DNA of 64,000 nt from positions 558,001 through 622,000 of the forward strand of contig NZ_KZ319339.1 of assembly GCF_002744735.1 (NCBI RefSeq), read 5' to 3'. A program made the position numbers and the translations under genes. The stretch is from Marinobacter guineae (GTDB taxonomy: Bacteria; Pseudomonadota; Gammaproteobacteria; Pseudomonadales; Oleiphilaceae). The notes beneath the pieces were generated by a model. The model was given only the letters and a program-made list of their open reading frames with translations, did not search any database and was not told the origin of the DNA. This document shows positions 55,607 to 64,000 of the stretch, one piece after another (the first letter of the stretch is position 1; each line of letters begins with the position of its first letter).

Positions 55607-57136
55607 ATGACTATGGAGCACGATCAGTTTGACGTTATTGTCGTTGGCGGCGGAGTCAACGGCACGGGCATTGCCATGGATGCGGCGGGACGGGGACTGA
55701 AAGTTCTACTTTGCGAAATGAATGACCTGGCCTCAGCCACCTCATCAAGCAGCAGCAAGCTGATACATGGCGGGCTGCGGTACCTGGAACATTATGAATT
55801 TCGCTTGGTCCGGGAAGCCCTGGCCGAGCGCGAGTCCCTGCTTCGCAACTCACCACACATCATGTGGCCCATGCGTTTCCGGCTGCCTCACCGCCCTCAC
55901 CTGCGGCCAGCCTGGATGATTCGCACCGGCCTGTTTCTCTATGACCATCTGGCAAAACGGGAAATCCTTCCGGGCTCCCGCTCGATCAAATTTGATGAGA
56001 AGGATCCTCTGAAGCCCGATATCACTAAAGGCTTTGAATACTCTGACGGCTGGGTAGACGATGCCCGTCTCGTGGTGCTGACCGCAAAGAAAGCACAGCA
56101 GTTTGGCGCACAGATACTGACCCGCACCAAATGCGTCAAGGCAGAACAGGGCTCAAAGGCATGGACGGTCACTCTTCGTGACATGACCAACGAAACCGAA
56201 AAAACGGTATCGGCGAAGGCTATTGTGAATGCCTCTGGCCCCTGGGTAAGCAAACTGTTCGGCGAGACTCTTTCCATGCCGGCTCCCAAGATGATTCGCA
56301 TGGTGAAAGGCAGTCATATTGTGGTACCGCGCATGAACAAGGGCACCGAGGCCTATATCCTTCAGAACGAGGACGAGCGGATCGTTTTCGTCATTCCCTA
56401 CGAGGACGAATTTTCACTGGTGGGCACCACCGACGTGGATTACGAAGGTGACCCGAAAAAAGCAAAGATTTCGCCCGAGGAAACCGACTACCTGCTGAAC
56501 ATCGTGAATTCTCACTTCAAGCGACAACTGGAGCCTTCGGATGTTGTCTGGTCCTACTCCGGTGTCCGCCCCCTGATGGACGATGAGCAGGAGAATGCCC
56601 AGAAAGCGTCACGGGACTACTCCTTCGAGGTCAATAGTGAAAAAGGTAAGGCGCCGCTGATTTCGGTATTCGGAGGCAAGATCACCACCTATCGCAAGCT
56701 GGCCGAAGCCGCCACAGACAAGCTTTGCCAGTTCTTTCCGGAGGCCGGCGGTCGCTGGACCAAAACTGGTGTTTTACCGGGCGGAGACTTTGCCAATCAT
56801 GAGGCACTGGAAGAAACCCTCAGACGTGATTTTCCCTGGCTCTCCGAGAAGGTGATCAGTCGTTACGTTCGTACCTACGGCACAACCAGCTACGACATTC
56901 TCCGGGACTGCCACTCCATGGACGATCTGGGCATACATTTCGCCGGGACGCTGTATCAGCGGGAAGTTGAGCACCTGATAAAGAACGAATGGGCCATGAC
57001 GTCAGAGGATATTCTCTGGCGTAGGACCAAACAGGGGCTATACGCCAGTGACTCGGATGTCGAAGCCCTGGAACGTTTTCTGATGAAAACGGTCACTACC
57101 GATAACCGCAAGACTGCTCTCCACCACAGCGCCTGA
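55607..57136 (+). CDS. glpD: Aerobic glycerol-3-phosphate dehydrogenase
   Basis: 509-aa FAD enzyme at the inner membrane face, oxidising sn-glycerol-3-phosphate to DHAP and passing electrons to quinone. The N-terminal FAD motif is FDVIVVGGGVNGTGIAMDAA. Further blocks are SSSSKLIHGGLRYLEHYEFR, NASGPWVSKLFGE, YEDEFSLVGTTDVDYEGDP, the substrate/FAD motif GVRPLMDDEQ and SVFGGKITTYRKLAEAA. Length fits E. coli GlpD (501 aa). CAGGAG precedes the ATG. A strong terminator follows the stop by about 20 bases, so it is monocistronic. Confidence 0.95.
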   Translation: MTMEHDQFDVIVVGGGVNGTGIAMDAAGRGLKVLLCEMNDLASATSSSSSKLIHGGLRYLEHYEFRLVREALAERESLLRNSPHIMWPMRFRLPHRPHLRPAWMIRTGLFLYDHLAKREILPGSRSIKFDEKDPLKPDITKGFEYSDGWVDDARLVVLTAKKAQQFGAQILTRTKCVKAEQGSKAWTVTLRDMTNETEKTVSAKAIVNASGPWVSKLFGETLSMPAPKMIRMVKGSHIVVPRMNKGTEAYILQNEDERIVFVIPYEDEFSLVGTTDVDYEGDPKKAKISPEETDYLLNIVNSHFKRQLEPSDVVWSYSGVRPLMDDEQENAQKASRDYSFEVNSEKGKAPLISVFGGKITTYRKLAEAATDKLCQFFPEAGGRWTKTGVLPGGDFANHEALEETLRRDFPWLSEKVISRYVRTYGTTSYDILRDCHSMDDLGIHFAGTLYQREVEHLIKNEWAMTSEDILWRRTKQGLYASDSDVEALERFLMKTVTTDNRKTALHHSA

Positions 57137-57155
57137 AACTCTCTCAGGCATTTTT

Positions 57156-57190
57156 GCTCCGGCCGGATTCTATCCGCCCGGAGCTTTTTT
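57156..57190 (+). terminator. Rho-independent terminator of glpD
   Basis: Stem GCTCCGG (57156-57162) pairs with CCGGAGC (57178-57184) and is followed by six T residues (57185-57190). A classical intrinsic terminator. Confidence 0.85.
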
Positions 57191-57207
57191 ACGTCGGAGT
57201 ACACGGA

Positions 57208-57306
57208 CAGGGGGAGGGCTTTCCCAAAACACGCTGTAAATACGTCCCTGTAAGCTCGGCTCCGCCATCCCTGGCTCCGCACGGTTTTGGGAAAGCCCTC
57301 CCCCTG
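57208..57306. repeat. Long inverted-repeat element (99 bp), REP/MITE-like
   Basis: Perfect 23-bp arms (57208-57230 and 57284-57306) start with CAGGGGGAGGGC and end with TTTCCCAAAAC. They enclose a 53-base centre holding two copies of GGCTCCGC. GC-rich outer and A/T inner arms, no coding capacity, and location between two terminators point to a dispersed palindromic repeat rather than a regulatory hairpin. No target duplication is obvious and no second copy was seen in this window. Confidence 0.65.
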
Positions 57307-57334
57307 CCCTCGAAAACTTTGTGCATAAACTCCA

Positions 57335-57370
57335 ACAAAAAAGGTTGAGGAATGACCCTCAACCTTTTCA
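57335..57370 (-). terminator. Terminator of the porin gene
   Basis: A perfect 12-bp stem AAAAGGTTGAGG (57339-57350) with its complement (57357-57368) has a six-base loop and is followed on the minus strand by TTTTTTG. It would end porin transcription and, with A/T on both sides, could work in both directions. Confidence 0.85.
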
Positions 57371-57411
57371 TTGCATCCCCTATGGTTGGAGGAGCAGTCA
57401 TCTGGCATCAA

Positions 57412-58539
57412 TCAGAACGTCAGCTGCGAACCAAAGATGATCGCATCATATTCGCCCTGCCCGTCACCCGTACCCAGAGTGGTGTATTCCGCCATCAGGG
57501 TCAGGTGGTCGGTTGCCGCATAGCGAGCGAACAGCATGGTCAGATCGGTGTCGTTGCTGTCACCAGCGACGATATCGTCCTCGCCTTCACCATAGCTGAC
57601 ACCCAGTGTGGTCCGGTTGATCTGGTAGGTGGTCTCAACATACCACTGGCTGGCGTCTTCCTCGTTCGGGTCCAGGCGGGCGGCGAAAACGCCGTTGCCG
57701 GTACCCTGGGTCATGCCGTAGTTACCGCGAACACTCAGACCACCCAGTGAGACGGAGCCCCCGAAATCGATACCGGACATGGTGTAGTCATCAAAGGTGC
57801 CGGTTTTGGAGTCCACGTCCTGGGTGAAGCCGCTGGACCAGAGGGAGAAATTGTCACCCGAATAGACCACGTTCGCTTCGATGCGGGGCATGGTGTACTC
57901 GGCATCTGTAACGCCATCCACTTTCGACGGGCTGAACAGGCCAACTTTGAACTGCAGGCCGCCCAGGCTGTTGGAGGTGTACATCACGCGGGGTGTGAAG
58001 TTGGCGTAGAAGTAGCCGTTACCGATGCGCCCGGCGGTGGCTGCCACCTGGTCCGGCCCGCCGATCAGGCCGACACCCAGCGCGCTGCCGTTATCACCAA
58101 TGGCAGGAACCCCATAGATACCGAACCCCTTACCAATGTTGACCTGGCCAAAATCACCGGCCACGGCAATCTCGGAAACCCGGCTACGAAACTCGGCGTT
58201 TGCATCGCCCGGTGCAATGTTGGCGTTCATCTGGAAGTGACCAGAGACTTCCAGGCCATTCTGGGTCGGTGCGTAGATGTTGGTTTGCAGTGTTGCCGGA
58301 TTGAAGCCGGTCGTGATGGTGAATGAATCCTCATCGGTTGGTTGGTCATAGTTTCCGAACACCGCAAAGATCGGAATATGCCCGTTAAAACCGGCTTTCC
58401 ACCCATTATCAGACTCAAAAGAAACTTCCGCCAGGGCTGGCGAAGAAACGCCTGCCGCCAGTAAGACCGCGGCTGCCAGAGGAGCCTTTCGGAACGAGTG
58501 GTTGTTGGACGAAGTTGGAACATTGTTATTTTCGATCAT
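57412..58539 (-). CDS. Gram-negative general porin (Porin_4 type)
   Basis: 375-aa outer-membrane barrel. The signal peptide is APLAAAVLLAAGVSSPALA. Mature strands begin EVSFESDNGWKAGFNGHIPI and include SRVSEIAVAGDFGQVNIGKG, a conserved Gram-negative porin region with the loop 3 constriction following. It ends IIFGSQLTF with the C-terminal Phe needed for Bam insertion. Acidic loops are frequent, as in marine porins. It is transcribed away from the second glycerol binding-protein gene and shares with it an operator-rich region. I infer a glycerol- or polyol-permeable porin under GlpR control. Confidence 0.85.
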   Translation of the reverse strand: MIENNNVPTSSNNHSFRKAPLAAAVLLAAGVSSPALAEVSFESDNGWKAGFNGHIPIFAVFGNYDQPTDEDSFTITTGFNPATLQTNIYAPTQNGLEVSGHFQMNANIAPGDANAEFRSRVSEIAVAGDFGQVNIGKGFGIYGVPAIGDNGSALGVGLIGGPDQVAATAGRIGNGYFYANFTPRVMYTSNSLGGLQFKVGLFSPSKVDGVTDAEYTMPRIEANVVYSGDNFSLWSSGFTQDVDSKTGTFDDYTMSGIDFGGSVSLGGLSVRGNYGMTQGTGNGVFAARLDPNEEDASQWYVETTYQINRTTLGVSYGEGEDDIVAGDSNDTDLTMLFARYAATDHLTLMAEYTTLGTGDGQGEYDAIIFGSQLTF

Positions 58540-58897
58540 GTTAGCTTCCTGTTTTTGTTAGCGCTGAACGATCGTCAGCCACCCCAAAAGTCTTGCGAAG
58601 GACATAGCCATGGGTGGCCAACTGCGTTAACGAACTGCCCGCTTTTCGTTTTAAGACACAACAGTTCGAAACAGAACAAATCTAACGCCGAAAATCGAAA
58701 ATGAAAAGTTTATGATCGAAAAAATTTTCGTTTAGACGACCTTCAGAAAGGCAAGAATACTATAAGAATCACTTAAATCGATGTTTAATAACACTTTATT
58801 CCATTAAACAGCTGATCAATAATTTTTCGTTGACGAACCTTATCTCTAACCATAAGATCGTTAATTGTACGAAAAGCAACAAAAAAAAGAGACGATC
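58540..58897. promoter_or_regulatory. Operator-rich divergent region between porin and second binding protein
   Basis: 358 bases rich in TTCG/CGAA half-sites. A sigma-70-like promoter on the plus strand, TTGACG (58830-58835) with 17-base spacing to TAAGAT (58853-58858), is overlapped by a GlpR-like dyad (58822-58841, 17/20). Other sites: palindrome CGAAAA-AA-TTTTCG (58717-58730), a half-site AATTTTCGTT (58723-58732, 10/10), tandem CGAAAAT repeats (58689-58702) and TTAACG-containing 58619-58638. This density suggests co-operative GlpR control of both genes. Confidence 0.55.
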
Positions 58898-60649
58898 ATG
58901 AAAACATTTCTGCTGTTTATCGGCTTGATGCTAGTGATTAGCCGCCCGGCAATAGCCGGTCCCCTCTTCGACGCGCTGTCCGATGAAAAGCGATCGCTCA
59001 TCCGCGCGCTGATCCAGGACCACTTTCCGGATTCGACCCTGTCGGAGGATGAACAGGCCGAAGAGCTGGCCTGGTTCGCCCGCGCAGCCATGGAGCTCAA
59101 GGGAACCGAGATCTCGGTCCTGTCAGAACAACTGCCGACCCATGACTATGAGGCTCGGGTTTTAGCGCCTGCGTTTTCGAAGCTCACCAAGATTCCGGTA
59201 ACCCACGACAGAAAACCGGAAGGCGAGGTCATCCGCCAGATAAACCTGCAGCGGATCATGGCTGCCAAAGGCCGTTATGACGCATTCGTCAATGACTCCG
59301 ACATGATCGGTACCCATTCTCGCAGCGGCTGGGCTCTGGCACTGAGCGATTATATGGAGGGGGCGGGCAAGGCATTTACGCTGCCGACCCTGGCACTGGA
59401 AGATTTCATTGGCCTGGAGTTCGTCACCGGTCCGGATGGCAAGATCTACCAGCTACCCGACCAGCAGTTTGCCAACCTGTACTGGTTCCGTTACGACTGG
59501 TTCCAGCGGCCGGAATTGAGGGCCCAATTCAGGGAACGTTACGGCTACGAGCTTGGCGTGCCCGTTAACTGGTCCGCATACGAAGACATTGCGGAATTTT
59601 TCACGGTACACGTACGGGAGATCGATGGAGAACGGGTATACGGGCACATGGACTACGGCAAACGGGACCCCTCCCTGGGATGGCGCTTCACCGATGCCTG
59701 GTTTTCCATGGCAGGCGCAGGTGACCGTGGCATCCCCAACGGACTACCGGTCGATGAGTGGGGCATTCGTATGGAGGGCTGCCATCCTGTTGGCTCGTCT
59801 GTCAGTCGTGGCGGCGCTACCAACAGCCCGGCGGCGGTCTACGCATTGGAAAAATACATTGACTGGCTGCAGCGCTTCGCTCCTCCGGAAGCTGCGGACA
59901 TGACGTTCTCTGAAGCCGGGCCCGTGCCGGCGAAGGGACAGATTGCACAGCAGATTTTCTGGTACACCGCCTTTACATCCGATATGACAAAAGAGGGTTT
60001 ACCCGTCGTCAACGAAGACGGCACGCCCAAATGGCGCATGGCGCCCTCCCCACGGGGCGCCTACTGGCAGAGGGGTATGAAACTGGGATACCAGGACGTT
60101 GGCGCCTGGACTATCCCGCGCGCGATGGGGGCTGAACAGCAGAAAGCAGCGTGGCTATACGCCCAGTTCACCGTCTCACGCACGGTGTCACTCCAGAAGA
60201 CCCTGTACGGCCTGACACCCATCCGGCTTTCAGACCTGGAATCGCCGCAGATGCAGCAAAAAGCGCCGGCACTGGGAGGCTTGGTCGAGTTCTACCGCAG
60301 TCCAGCGAGGACAGCCTGGTCACCCACTGGAGTGAACGTGCCAGACTACCCCAGGCTGGCCAAGCTCTGGTGGCCAAACATCGCCGATGCGGTAACCGGT
60401 AAAGTCAGCCCGCAGCAGGCGCTCAATAACCTGGCTGCGGCACAGGACAGAACCCTTTCGGTCATTGAGCGTAATTTCCTGGCCGGTGATTGCGGCCCGA
60501 GAATGGCAGATGAACAGCAGCTAAAGGGCGGTGAGTGGTGGCTGGCCCAACCCGGTGCGCCCAAGCCTCGCCTGAGTAATGAGAAACCCCAGGGCAAAAC
60601 CATCCGTTACGAGGACCTGCTCAGGCAGTGGGACATCGCGGGCAACTGA
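58898..60649 (+). CDS. Second GlpV-like glycerol substrate-binding protein (paralogue)
   Basis: 583-aa periplasmic protein. The ATG at 58898 gives a signal peptide (FLLFIGLMLVISRPAIA); the open frame begins at 58865. It aligns over its whole length with the GlpV gene at 44.6 kb, sharing identical stretches such as VPVNWSAYEDIAEFF, DPSLGWRFTDAWFSMAGAG, VGSSVSRGGATN and LGGLVEFYRSPAR. N- and C-termini differ more. No permease or ATPase gene is nearby, so it probably docks to GlpPQ/GlpST, perhaps with different affinity or ligand (another polyol). It is controlled from the operator-rich region shared with the porin. Confidence 0.85.
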   Translation: MKTFLLFIGLMLVISRPAIAGPLFDALSDEKRSLIRALIQDHFPDSTLSEDEQAEELAWFARAAMELKGTEISVLSEQLPTHDYEARVLAPAFSKLTKIPVTHDRKPEGEVIRQINLQRIMAAKGRYDAFVNDSDMIGTHSRSGWALALSDYMEGAGKAFTLPTLALEDFIGLEFVTGPDGKIYQLPDQQFANLYWFRYDWFQRPELRAQFRERYGYELGVPVNWSAYEDIAEFFTVHVREIDGERVYGHMDYGKRDPSLGWRFTDAWFSMAGAGDRGIPNGLPVDEWGIRMEGCHPVGSSVSRGGATNSPAAVYALEKYIDWLQRFAPPEAADMTFSEAGPVPAKGQIAQQIFWYTAFTSDMTKEGLPVVNEDGTPKWRMAPSPRGAYWQRGMKLGYQDVGAWTIPRAMGAEQQKAAWLYAQFTVSRTVSLQKTLYGLTPIRLSDLESPQMQQKAPALGGLVEFYRSPARTAWSPTGVNVPDYPRLAKLWWPNIADAVTGKVSPQQALNNLAAAQDRTLSVIERNFLAGDCGPRMADEQQLKGGEWWLAQPGAPKPRLSNEKPQGKTIRYEDLLRQWDIAGN

Positions 60650-60663
60650 ATAACCTCCCGGCC

Positions 60664-61266
60664 TCAATCGGGCTCAAGGAGCCTGGCAACTCGACGCTGC
60701 AGCGCTGGCACCACTTCGCTTTCGAACCAGGGATTGCGGCGCAGCCAGAGGTTATTTCTGGGGCTCGGATGTGGCATAGGCAGAACGTCCGGCCAATACT
60801 CCTGCCAATGCTGCACATTGGCCGTGACGGATTTACGACAATCGGCCAGGTGCCAGGCGTGGGCATATTGGCCGATAACCAGAGTCAACCCGATATGCTG
60901 AAGACGATCCAGCAACAAGTTGCGCCAGGCTGGCGCGCACTCCGGCCGCGGCGGAAGATCTCCGGACTTGCCGGTACCCGGATAGCAAAACCCCATGGGC
61001 AGGATGGCGAGCTTCTGCTCATCATAGAAGGTATCCCGGGTTATCCCCATCCATTGTCGAAGCCGGTCGCCGCTGGGGTCGTTGAAGGGCAGCCCGGTTT
61101 CGTGCACTCGCCTGCCCGGAGCCTGCCCGACCACCAGAATTCTGGCGCTTTCGGATATCTGTATGACCGGCCTTGGCCCACGGGGCAGAACGTCGGCGCA
61201 AATCGTACAGGCCCGCACGCGTCGAACCAGGTCGTCGAAGGGAAGCCGGGAAAGATCCTCAGTCAT
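60664..61266 (-). CDS. Uracil-DNA glycosylase family protein, probable Fe-S type
   Basis: 200 aa from the ATG at 61266. Motif 1 reads ILVVGQAPGRRVHETGLPF, and the C-terminal motif is LPMPHPSPRNN with the catalytic-loop His. Four Cys fit a [4Fe-4S] cluster of family 4/5 UDGs: CTIC near residue 20 (C-x2-C), then GFCYPG and PECAP (C-x15-C). The enzyme would remove uracil or deaminated bases from DNA. Annotation is by motif; the family 4 versus family 5 decision is not certain. It faces the GlpV-2 gene tail-to-tail with 14 bases between. Confidence 0.75.
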   Translation of the reverse strand: MTEDLSRLPFDDLVRRVRACTICADVLPRGPRPVIQISESARILVVGQAPGRRVHETGLPFNDPSGDRLRQWMGITRDTFYDEQKLAILPMGFCYPGTGKSGDLPPRPECAPAWRNLLLDRLQHIGLTLVIGQYAHAWHLADCRKSVTANVQHWQEYWPDVLPMPHPSPRNNLWLRRNPWFESEVVPALQRRVARLLEPD

Positions 61267-61358
61267 GAGTGTTCCGTCTTCAGGGTGATTGCATAAACAG
61301 GGATTTCCCGTAACGATAGAGGCACAATCACGACACAACAAGTCTCGAAGGACACATC

Positions 61359-62099
61359 ATGAATGCCAAAGCAGGCTCTCTCCCGCTGCCGGAAATCGAT
61401 ATCGAAGAGTTCCGGAAAGTCGTTCGCACGCGCCGTTCCATCAGGCGCTTCACCGATGAGCCTATTCCCGAGACGGTGCTTGACGATTGCCTGGAGCTGG
61501 CCACCCTGGCCCCCAATTCCAGCAATCTTCAGCCCTGGGAATTTTTCGTTGTCCGCACTCCGGAGCTGAAGGCAAAGCTTGCCCACGCCTGCCTTGGCCA
61601 GAATGCAGCGAAAACCGCCGCCGCGCTGATCGTGGTGGTTGCCCGACCCGATACCTGGCGAGCTCATGCACGGCAAGCCCTGGAGGACTGGCCGGAAGAA
61701 AAGCTGCCGCCTATCGTTGAAAAGTACTACCGCAAAGTCGCCCCCATTCATTACAACCAGGGCCCCTTCGGTATTCTGGGGTTAGCAAAGAAAGCGGCGG
61801 GCCTTGCCGTGGGAATCACCAGGCCTGTGCCCCGAGGCCCCTACTCCACCTGCGAGATGAAAATCTGGGCCACCAAATCCACAGCCCTGGCGGCCCAGAA
61901 CCTGATGCTTGCGCTCAGGGCCCATGGCTATGATTCCTGCCCCATGGAGGGTTTTGACGAGTGTCGTGTTAAGAAGCTGCTCAACCTGCCCGGGAAAGGA
62001 CTGGTGACCATGGTGCTGGCAGCCGGCCGCCGGGCGGAGAACGGCGTGTATAATCGCCAGTACCGTTTTGATCAAAGCCAGCTGGTACACTTCCTTTGA
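61359..62099 (+). CDS. Nitroreductase family flavoprotein
   Basis: 246-aa FMN-dependent oxidoreductase. The N-terminal FMN-binding block is VVRTRRSIRRFTDEPIPETV, with LATLAPNSSNLQPWEFFVVR (FMN phosphate and isoalloxazine contacts) and the C-terminal GLVTMVLAAGRRAE. The insertion between residues about 95 and 160 (YYRKVAPIHYNQGPFGILGL) is longer than in small NfsB enzymes. Substrates of the family are quinones, nitroaromatics or enones; the specific one is unknown. It is divergently placed from the UDG gene and converges with glk. Confidence 0.82.
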   Translation: MNAKAGSLPLPEIDIEEFRKVVRTRRSIRRFTDEPIPETVLDDCLELATLAPNSSNLQPWEFFVVRTPELKAKLAHACLGQNAAKTAAALIVVVARPDTWRAHARQALEDWPEEKLPPIVEKYYRKVAPIHYNQGPFGILGLAKKAAGLAVGITRPVPRGPYSTCEMKIWATKSTALAAQNLMLALRAHGYDSCPMEGFDECRVKKLLNLPGKGLVTMVLAAGRRAENGVYNRQYRFDQSQLVHFL

Positions 62100-62120
62100 T
62101 CTGGCCCGGGCAATCCGGAA

Positions 62121-63086
62121 TCAAACCTCCCGATTGCCCAGCGCTTCCGCGGCTCCCAGCAACCCAGTGTAGGGTTCCGTCACCACGTAAACCGGCGTGA
62201 ATTCAAGCAGCGGCCGCATCCTGCCCTTGTCCTCGAAGCCGTTACGGAAGGGACTTTCCAGGAAGAACTCGAGGAAGCGCGGCAAGATGCCACCACACAG
62301 GTAGACTCCACCGGTACTCCCCAGGGTAAGGACGCCGTTCCCGGCAACCCGGCCCAGAATCTCACAGAAATGACGCAGGGTATGGCGAGCCAGGCTATCG
62401 GCATTCTCAACAGCGGCTGCGGTGATTTTCTCCGGCGCATCCAGCCGCGCGGCCACACCCTGTATTTCCGCGTGGGCCTGATACAGATTAAGCAGGCCCT
62501 GACCACACAGTATCCGCTCTACCGAAACCCGCCCAAACCGGGCCTTCAGGATCCGCAGAACCGCCATTTCGGTATCGTCCGTGGGTGCGAAATCCACATG
62601 CCCGCCTTCGGTCATCAGCGGAACCCAGCCGTGCTCGATGGGCACCAGGCCGGAGACACCAAGCCCGGTACCCGGGCCCATCACCAGCCTGGGACGACGG
62701 CGATCACCAGGACCACCGCAGACATGAACCAGCTGATCCTCAGCAACGTGAGGAACCCCCAGCGCCATGGCCGTGAAGTCATTGATCACCTTGAAGGCTG
62801 ACCAGCCAAACTGCCGCCGGACTTCTTCGGTATCAAAACACCAGTGGTTATTGGTCATTTGCACCCGGGTTCCGCGCACCGGCGAGGCAACTGCCAGGCA
62901 GGCTTCGCCGACTCCGGCAACCCCGACCCGGCCCAGATAGTCCCGAACCGCGTCATCAAGATTGTTGTAATCACCGCAGGGCAGGATTTCGATAGCTCGG
63001 GGCTGGACGCTACCCTGCTCTACCAGGGCAAAGCGAGCATTGGTGCCGCCAATATCACCCACCAGCGAGTAGTGTGTTGCTGTCAT
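62121..63086 (-). CDS. glk: Glucokinase
   Basis: 321-aa cytosolic kinase of the Glk/ROK-unrelated hexokinase fold, phosphorylating glucose with ATP. The ATP phosphate-binding motif is [31 protein letters not shown] contains the catalytic Asp, [16 protein letters not shown] is the second phosphate loop and [12 protein letters not shown] is the glucose-contacting His/Glu. [17 protein letters not shown] is the adenosine block. All functional blocks are intact. The start overlaps the stop of edd by four bases (ATGA), so the two genes are translationally coupled in an Entner-Doudoroff operon. Confidence 0.93.
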   Translation of the reverse strand: MTATHYSLVGDIGGTNARFALVEQGSVQPRAIEILPCGDYNNLDDAVRDYLGRVGVAGVGEACLAVASPVRGTRVQMTNNHWCFDTEEVRRQFGWSAFKVINDFTAMALGVPHVAEDQLVHVCGGPGDRRRPRLVMGPGTGLGVSGLVPIEHGWVPLMTEGGHVDFAPTDDTEMAVLRILKARFGRVSVERILCGQGLLNLYQAHAEIQGVAARLDAPEKITAAAVENADSLARHTLRHFCEILGRVAGNGVLTLGSTGGVYLCGGILPRFLEFFLESPFRNGFEDKGRMRPLLEFTPVYVVTEPYTGLLGAAEALGNREV

Positions 63087-64000
63087 GCCTCGTGATTCCA
63101 GAAGAAACTGGCTCCTTCCTCGGGATTGCCGGCGGCGCGACGCATCCAGCCAAACAGTTCCCGACCATAACCGTGATGATACCCCGTCAGGTCTGCTATT
63201 TCAGATTCGCGACTGGCAAAGTCCTGGTCATCGACCCGGATGGACAGAACCCCTTTCTCGGCATCCAGGCAGACCACATCGCCGGTTTTCACTTTCGCCA
63301 ACGGCCCGCCGGCAAGAGCTTCGGGATACACGTGAATTGCAGCCGGCACCTTGCCCGAGGCGCCGGACATCCGGCCGTCAGTCACCAGGCCTACCTTGAA
63401 CCCACGGTCCTGCAACACCCCGAGATAAGGCGTGAGCTTGTGCAGCTCCGGCATGCCGTTACTCTTCGGCCCCTGGAAACGAACAATCACGATGCAGTCC
63501 CTGTCCAGGTCGCCGGCCTCGAACGCCGCCTTGAGCTCGTTCTGATCGTTGAAGACCACCGCCGGCGCTTCCACCTTACGGTGTTCCGGGGCAACGGCGG
63601 ATACCTTGATCACGCCACGCCCGAGGTTGCCATCGAGCACCCTCAAGCCACCATCTTGCGCAAAAGGCTCCGCCACCGTACTGAGCACATCCGGGCGCAG
63701 GCTTTTTTCTGGTGCCGGCTTCCAGACCAGTTTGTCTCCCTCCAGCTCCGGCATTTCGGTATAGCGCTCCAGGCCATGGCCAACAACGGTATTCACGTCG
63801 TTGTGGAGGTACCCGCCACTGAGCAGCTCTTTAATCAGGAATGGTGTACCACCTGCTTCATGGAACGCATTCACATCTTCCTGACCGTTGGGATAGATCC
63901 GGGTCATGGACGGAACCACCGAGGAGAGCTCGGCATAATCGTTCCAGTCGATGGTGATGCCCGCCGCCCGGGCAATCGCGATCCAGTGGATGGTGTGGTT
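63083..64000 (-). CDS. edd: Phosphogluconate dehydratase, C-terminal part (gene continues past window)
   Basis: About 305 codons of the C-terminal half are present, and the reading frame continues beyond 64000. The enzyme converts 6-phosphogluconate to KDPG using a [4Fe-4S] cluster. Visible blocks: [24 protein letters not shown] start (partial), [60 protein letters not shown] and [40 protein letters not shown] follows. These distinguish Edd from IlvD, in particular the [11 protein letters not shown] segment. The remainder, including most cluster Cys, lies outside. Coupled to glk. Confidence 0.93.
   Translation of the reverse strand, partial: NHTIHWIAIARAAGITIDWNDYAELSSVVPSMTRIYPNGQEDVNAFHEAGGTPFLIKELLSGGYLHNDVNTVVGHGLERYTEMPELEGDKLVWKPAPEKSLRPDVLSTVAEPFAQDGGLRVLDGNLGRGVIKVSAVAPEHRKVEAPAVVFNDQNELKAAFEAGDLDRDCIVIVRFQGPKSNGMPELHKLTPYLGVLQDRGFKVGLVTDGRMSGASGKVPAAIHVYPEALAGGPLAKVKTGDVVCLDAEKGVLSIRVDDQDFASRESEIADLTGYHHGYGRELFGWMRRAAGNPEEGASFFWNHEA

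Noticed and set aside
57208..57306. Insertion sequence or CRISPR-like repeat
   Set aside because: Arms are a single inverted pair with no transposase, no target duplication and no regular spacers.
58611..58625. GG-N10-GC sequence upstream of the second binding protein (possible sigma-54 promoter)
   Set aside because: It is about 270 bases from the gene, poorly matches the rest of the consensus, and a better sigma-70-type promoter lies at 58830-58858.

Overview
The window looks like a chromosomal segment of a marine gammaproteobacterium, most likely Marinobacter or a close relative. I base this on the overall protein character, polyhydroxyalkanoate (PHA) genes, sodium-coupled carriers, a Glp-type glycerol ABC importer with sigma-54 control, and an Entner-Doudoroff edd-glk pair. 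The genus is inferred by eye, not searched. I see no tRNA or rRNA gene, CRISPR array, transposase or phage gene. Coding density is high and both window ends cut a gene (a C39 peptidase on the left, edd on the right).

Layout. 0-9.6 kb (minus strand): partial C39 peptidase, DASS carrier, DUF2238 membrane protein, N-acyl-D-amino-acid deacylase-type amidohydrolase, a three-gene ABC exporter (adaptor, FtsX-type permease, ATPase) and a DksA/TraR-type zinc-finger protein. 9.7-15.1 kb (plus): phasin, class I PHA synthase, a CBS-PAS-GGDEF cyclic-di-GMP enzyme and an SSS-family symporter.

15.1-36.8 kb: the most unusual block. Leftward from a divergent promoter near 30.4 kb run a diheme HzsA-like lipoprotein, two outer-membrane barrel proteins, a TlpA thioredoxin, a DUF4266 lipoprotein, a DUF3570 protein, a 183-aa exported protein, two very large TPR proteins, a TPR lipoprotein, a 101-aa exported protein, and an ExbB-ExbD-ExbD-AgmX/TonB-like motor. 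Rightward run a c-type cytochrome, a two-heme LamG lipoprotein and a Tat-exported DUF1501-like protein, facing an ApbE flavin transferase. I read this as one envelope system coupling an inner-membrane proton-driven motor to periplasmic and outer-membrane haem proteins. Its substrate is unknown, and it is my best candidate for an undescribed system.

37-42.3 kb: an orphan amino-acid-type binding protein, then eno-tpiA-gapN, a lower-glycolysis operon whose promoter carries GlpR-like operators. 42.4-60.7 kb: a chemoreceptor and a complete glycerol regulon: binding protein GlpV, small membrane protein GlpU, permeases GlpQP, ATPases GlpTS, a divergent sigma-54 activator, glpK, glpR, glpD, a porin and a second GlpV-like binding protein. 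Glycerol would enter through the porin and GlpSTPQUV, be phosphorylated by GlpK, oxidised by GlpD to DHAP, isomerised by TpiA, oxidised by GapN to 3-phosphoglycerate and pass through Eno. Shared TTCG/CGAA operator-like sites suggest that GlpR co-ordinates the pathway, with a sigma-54 layer on the importer. 60.7-64 kb: uracil-DNA glycosylase, nitroreductase, glucokinase and edd.
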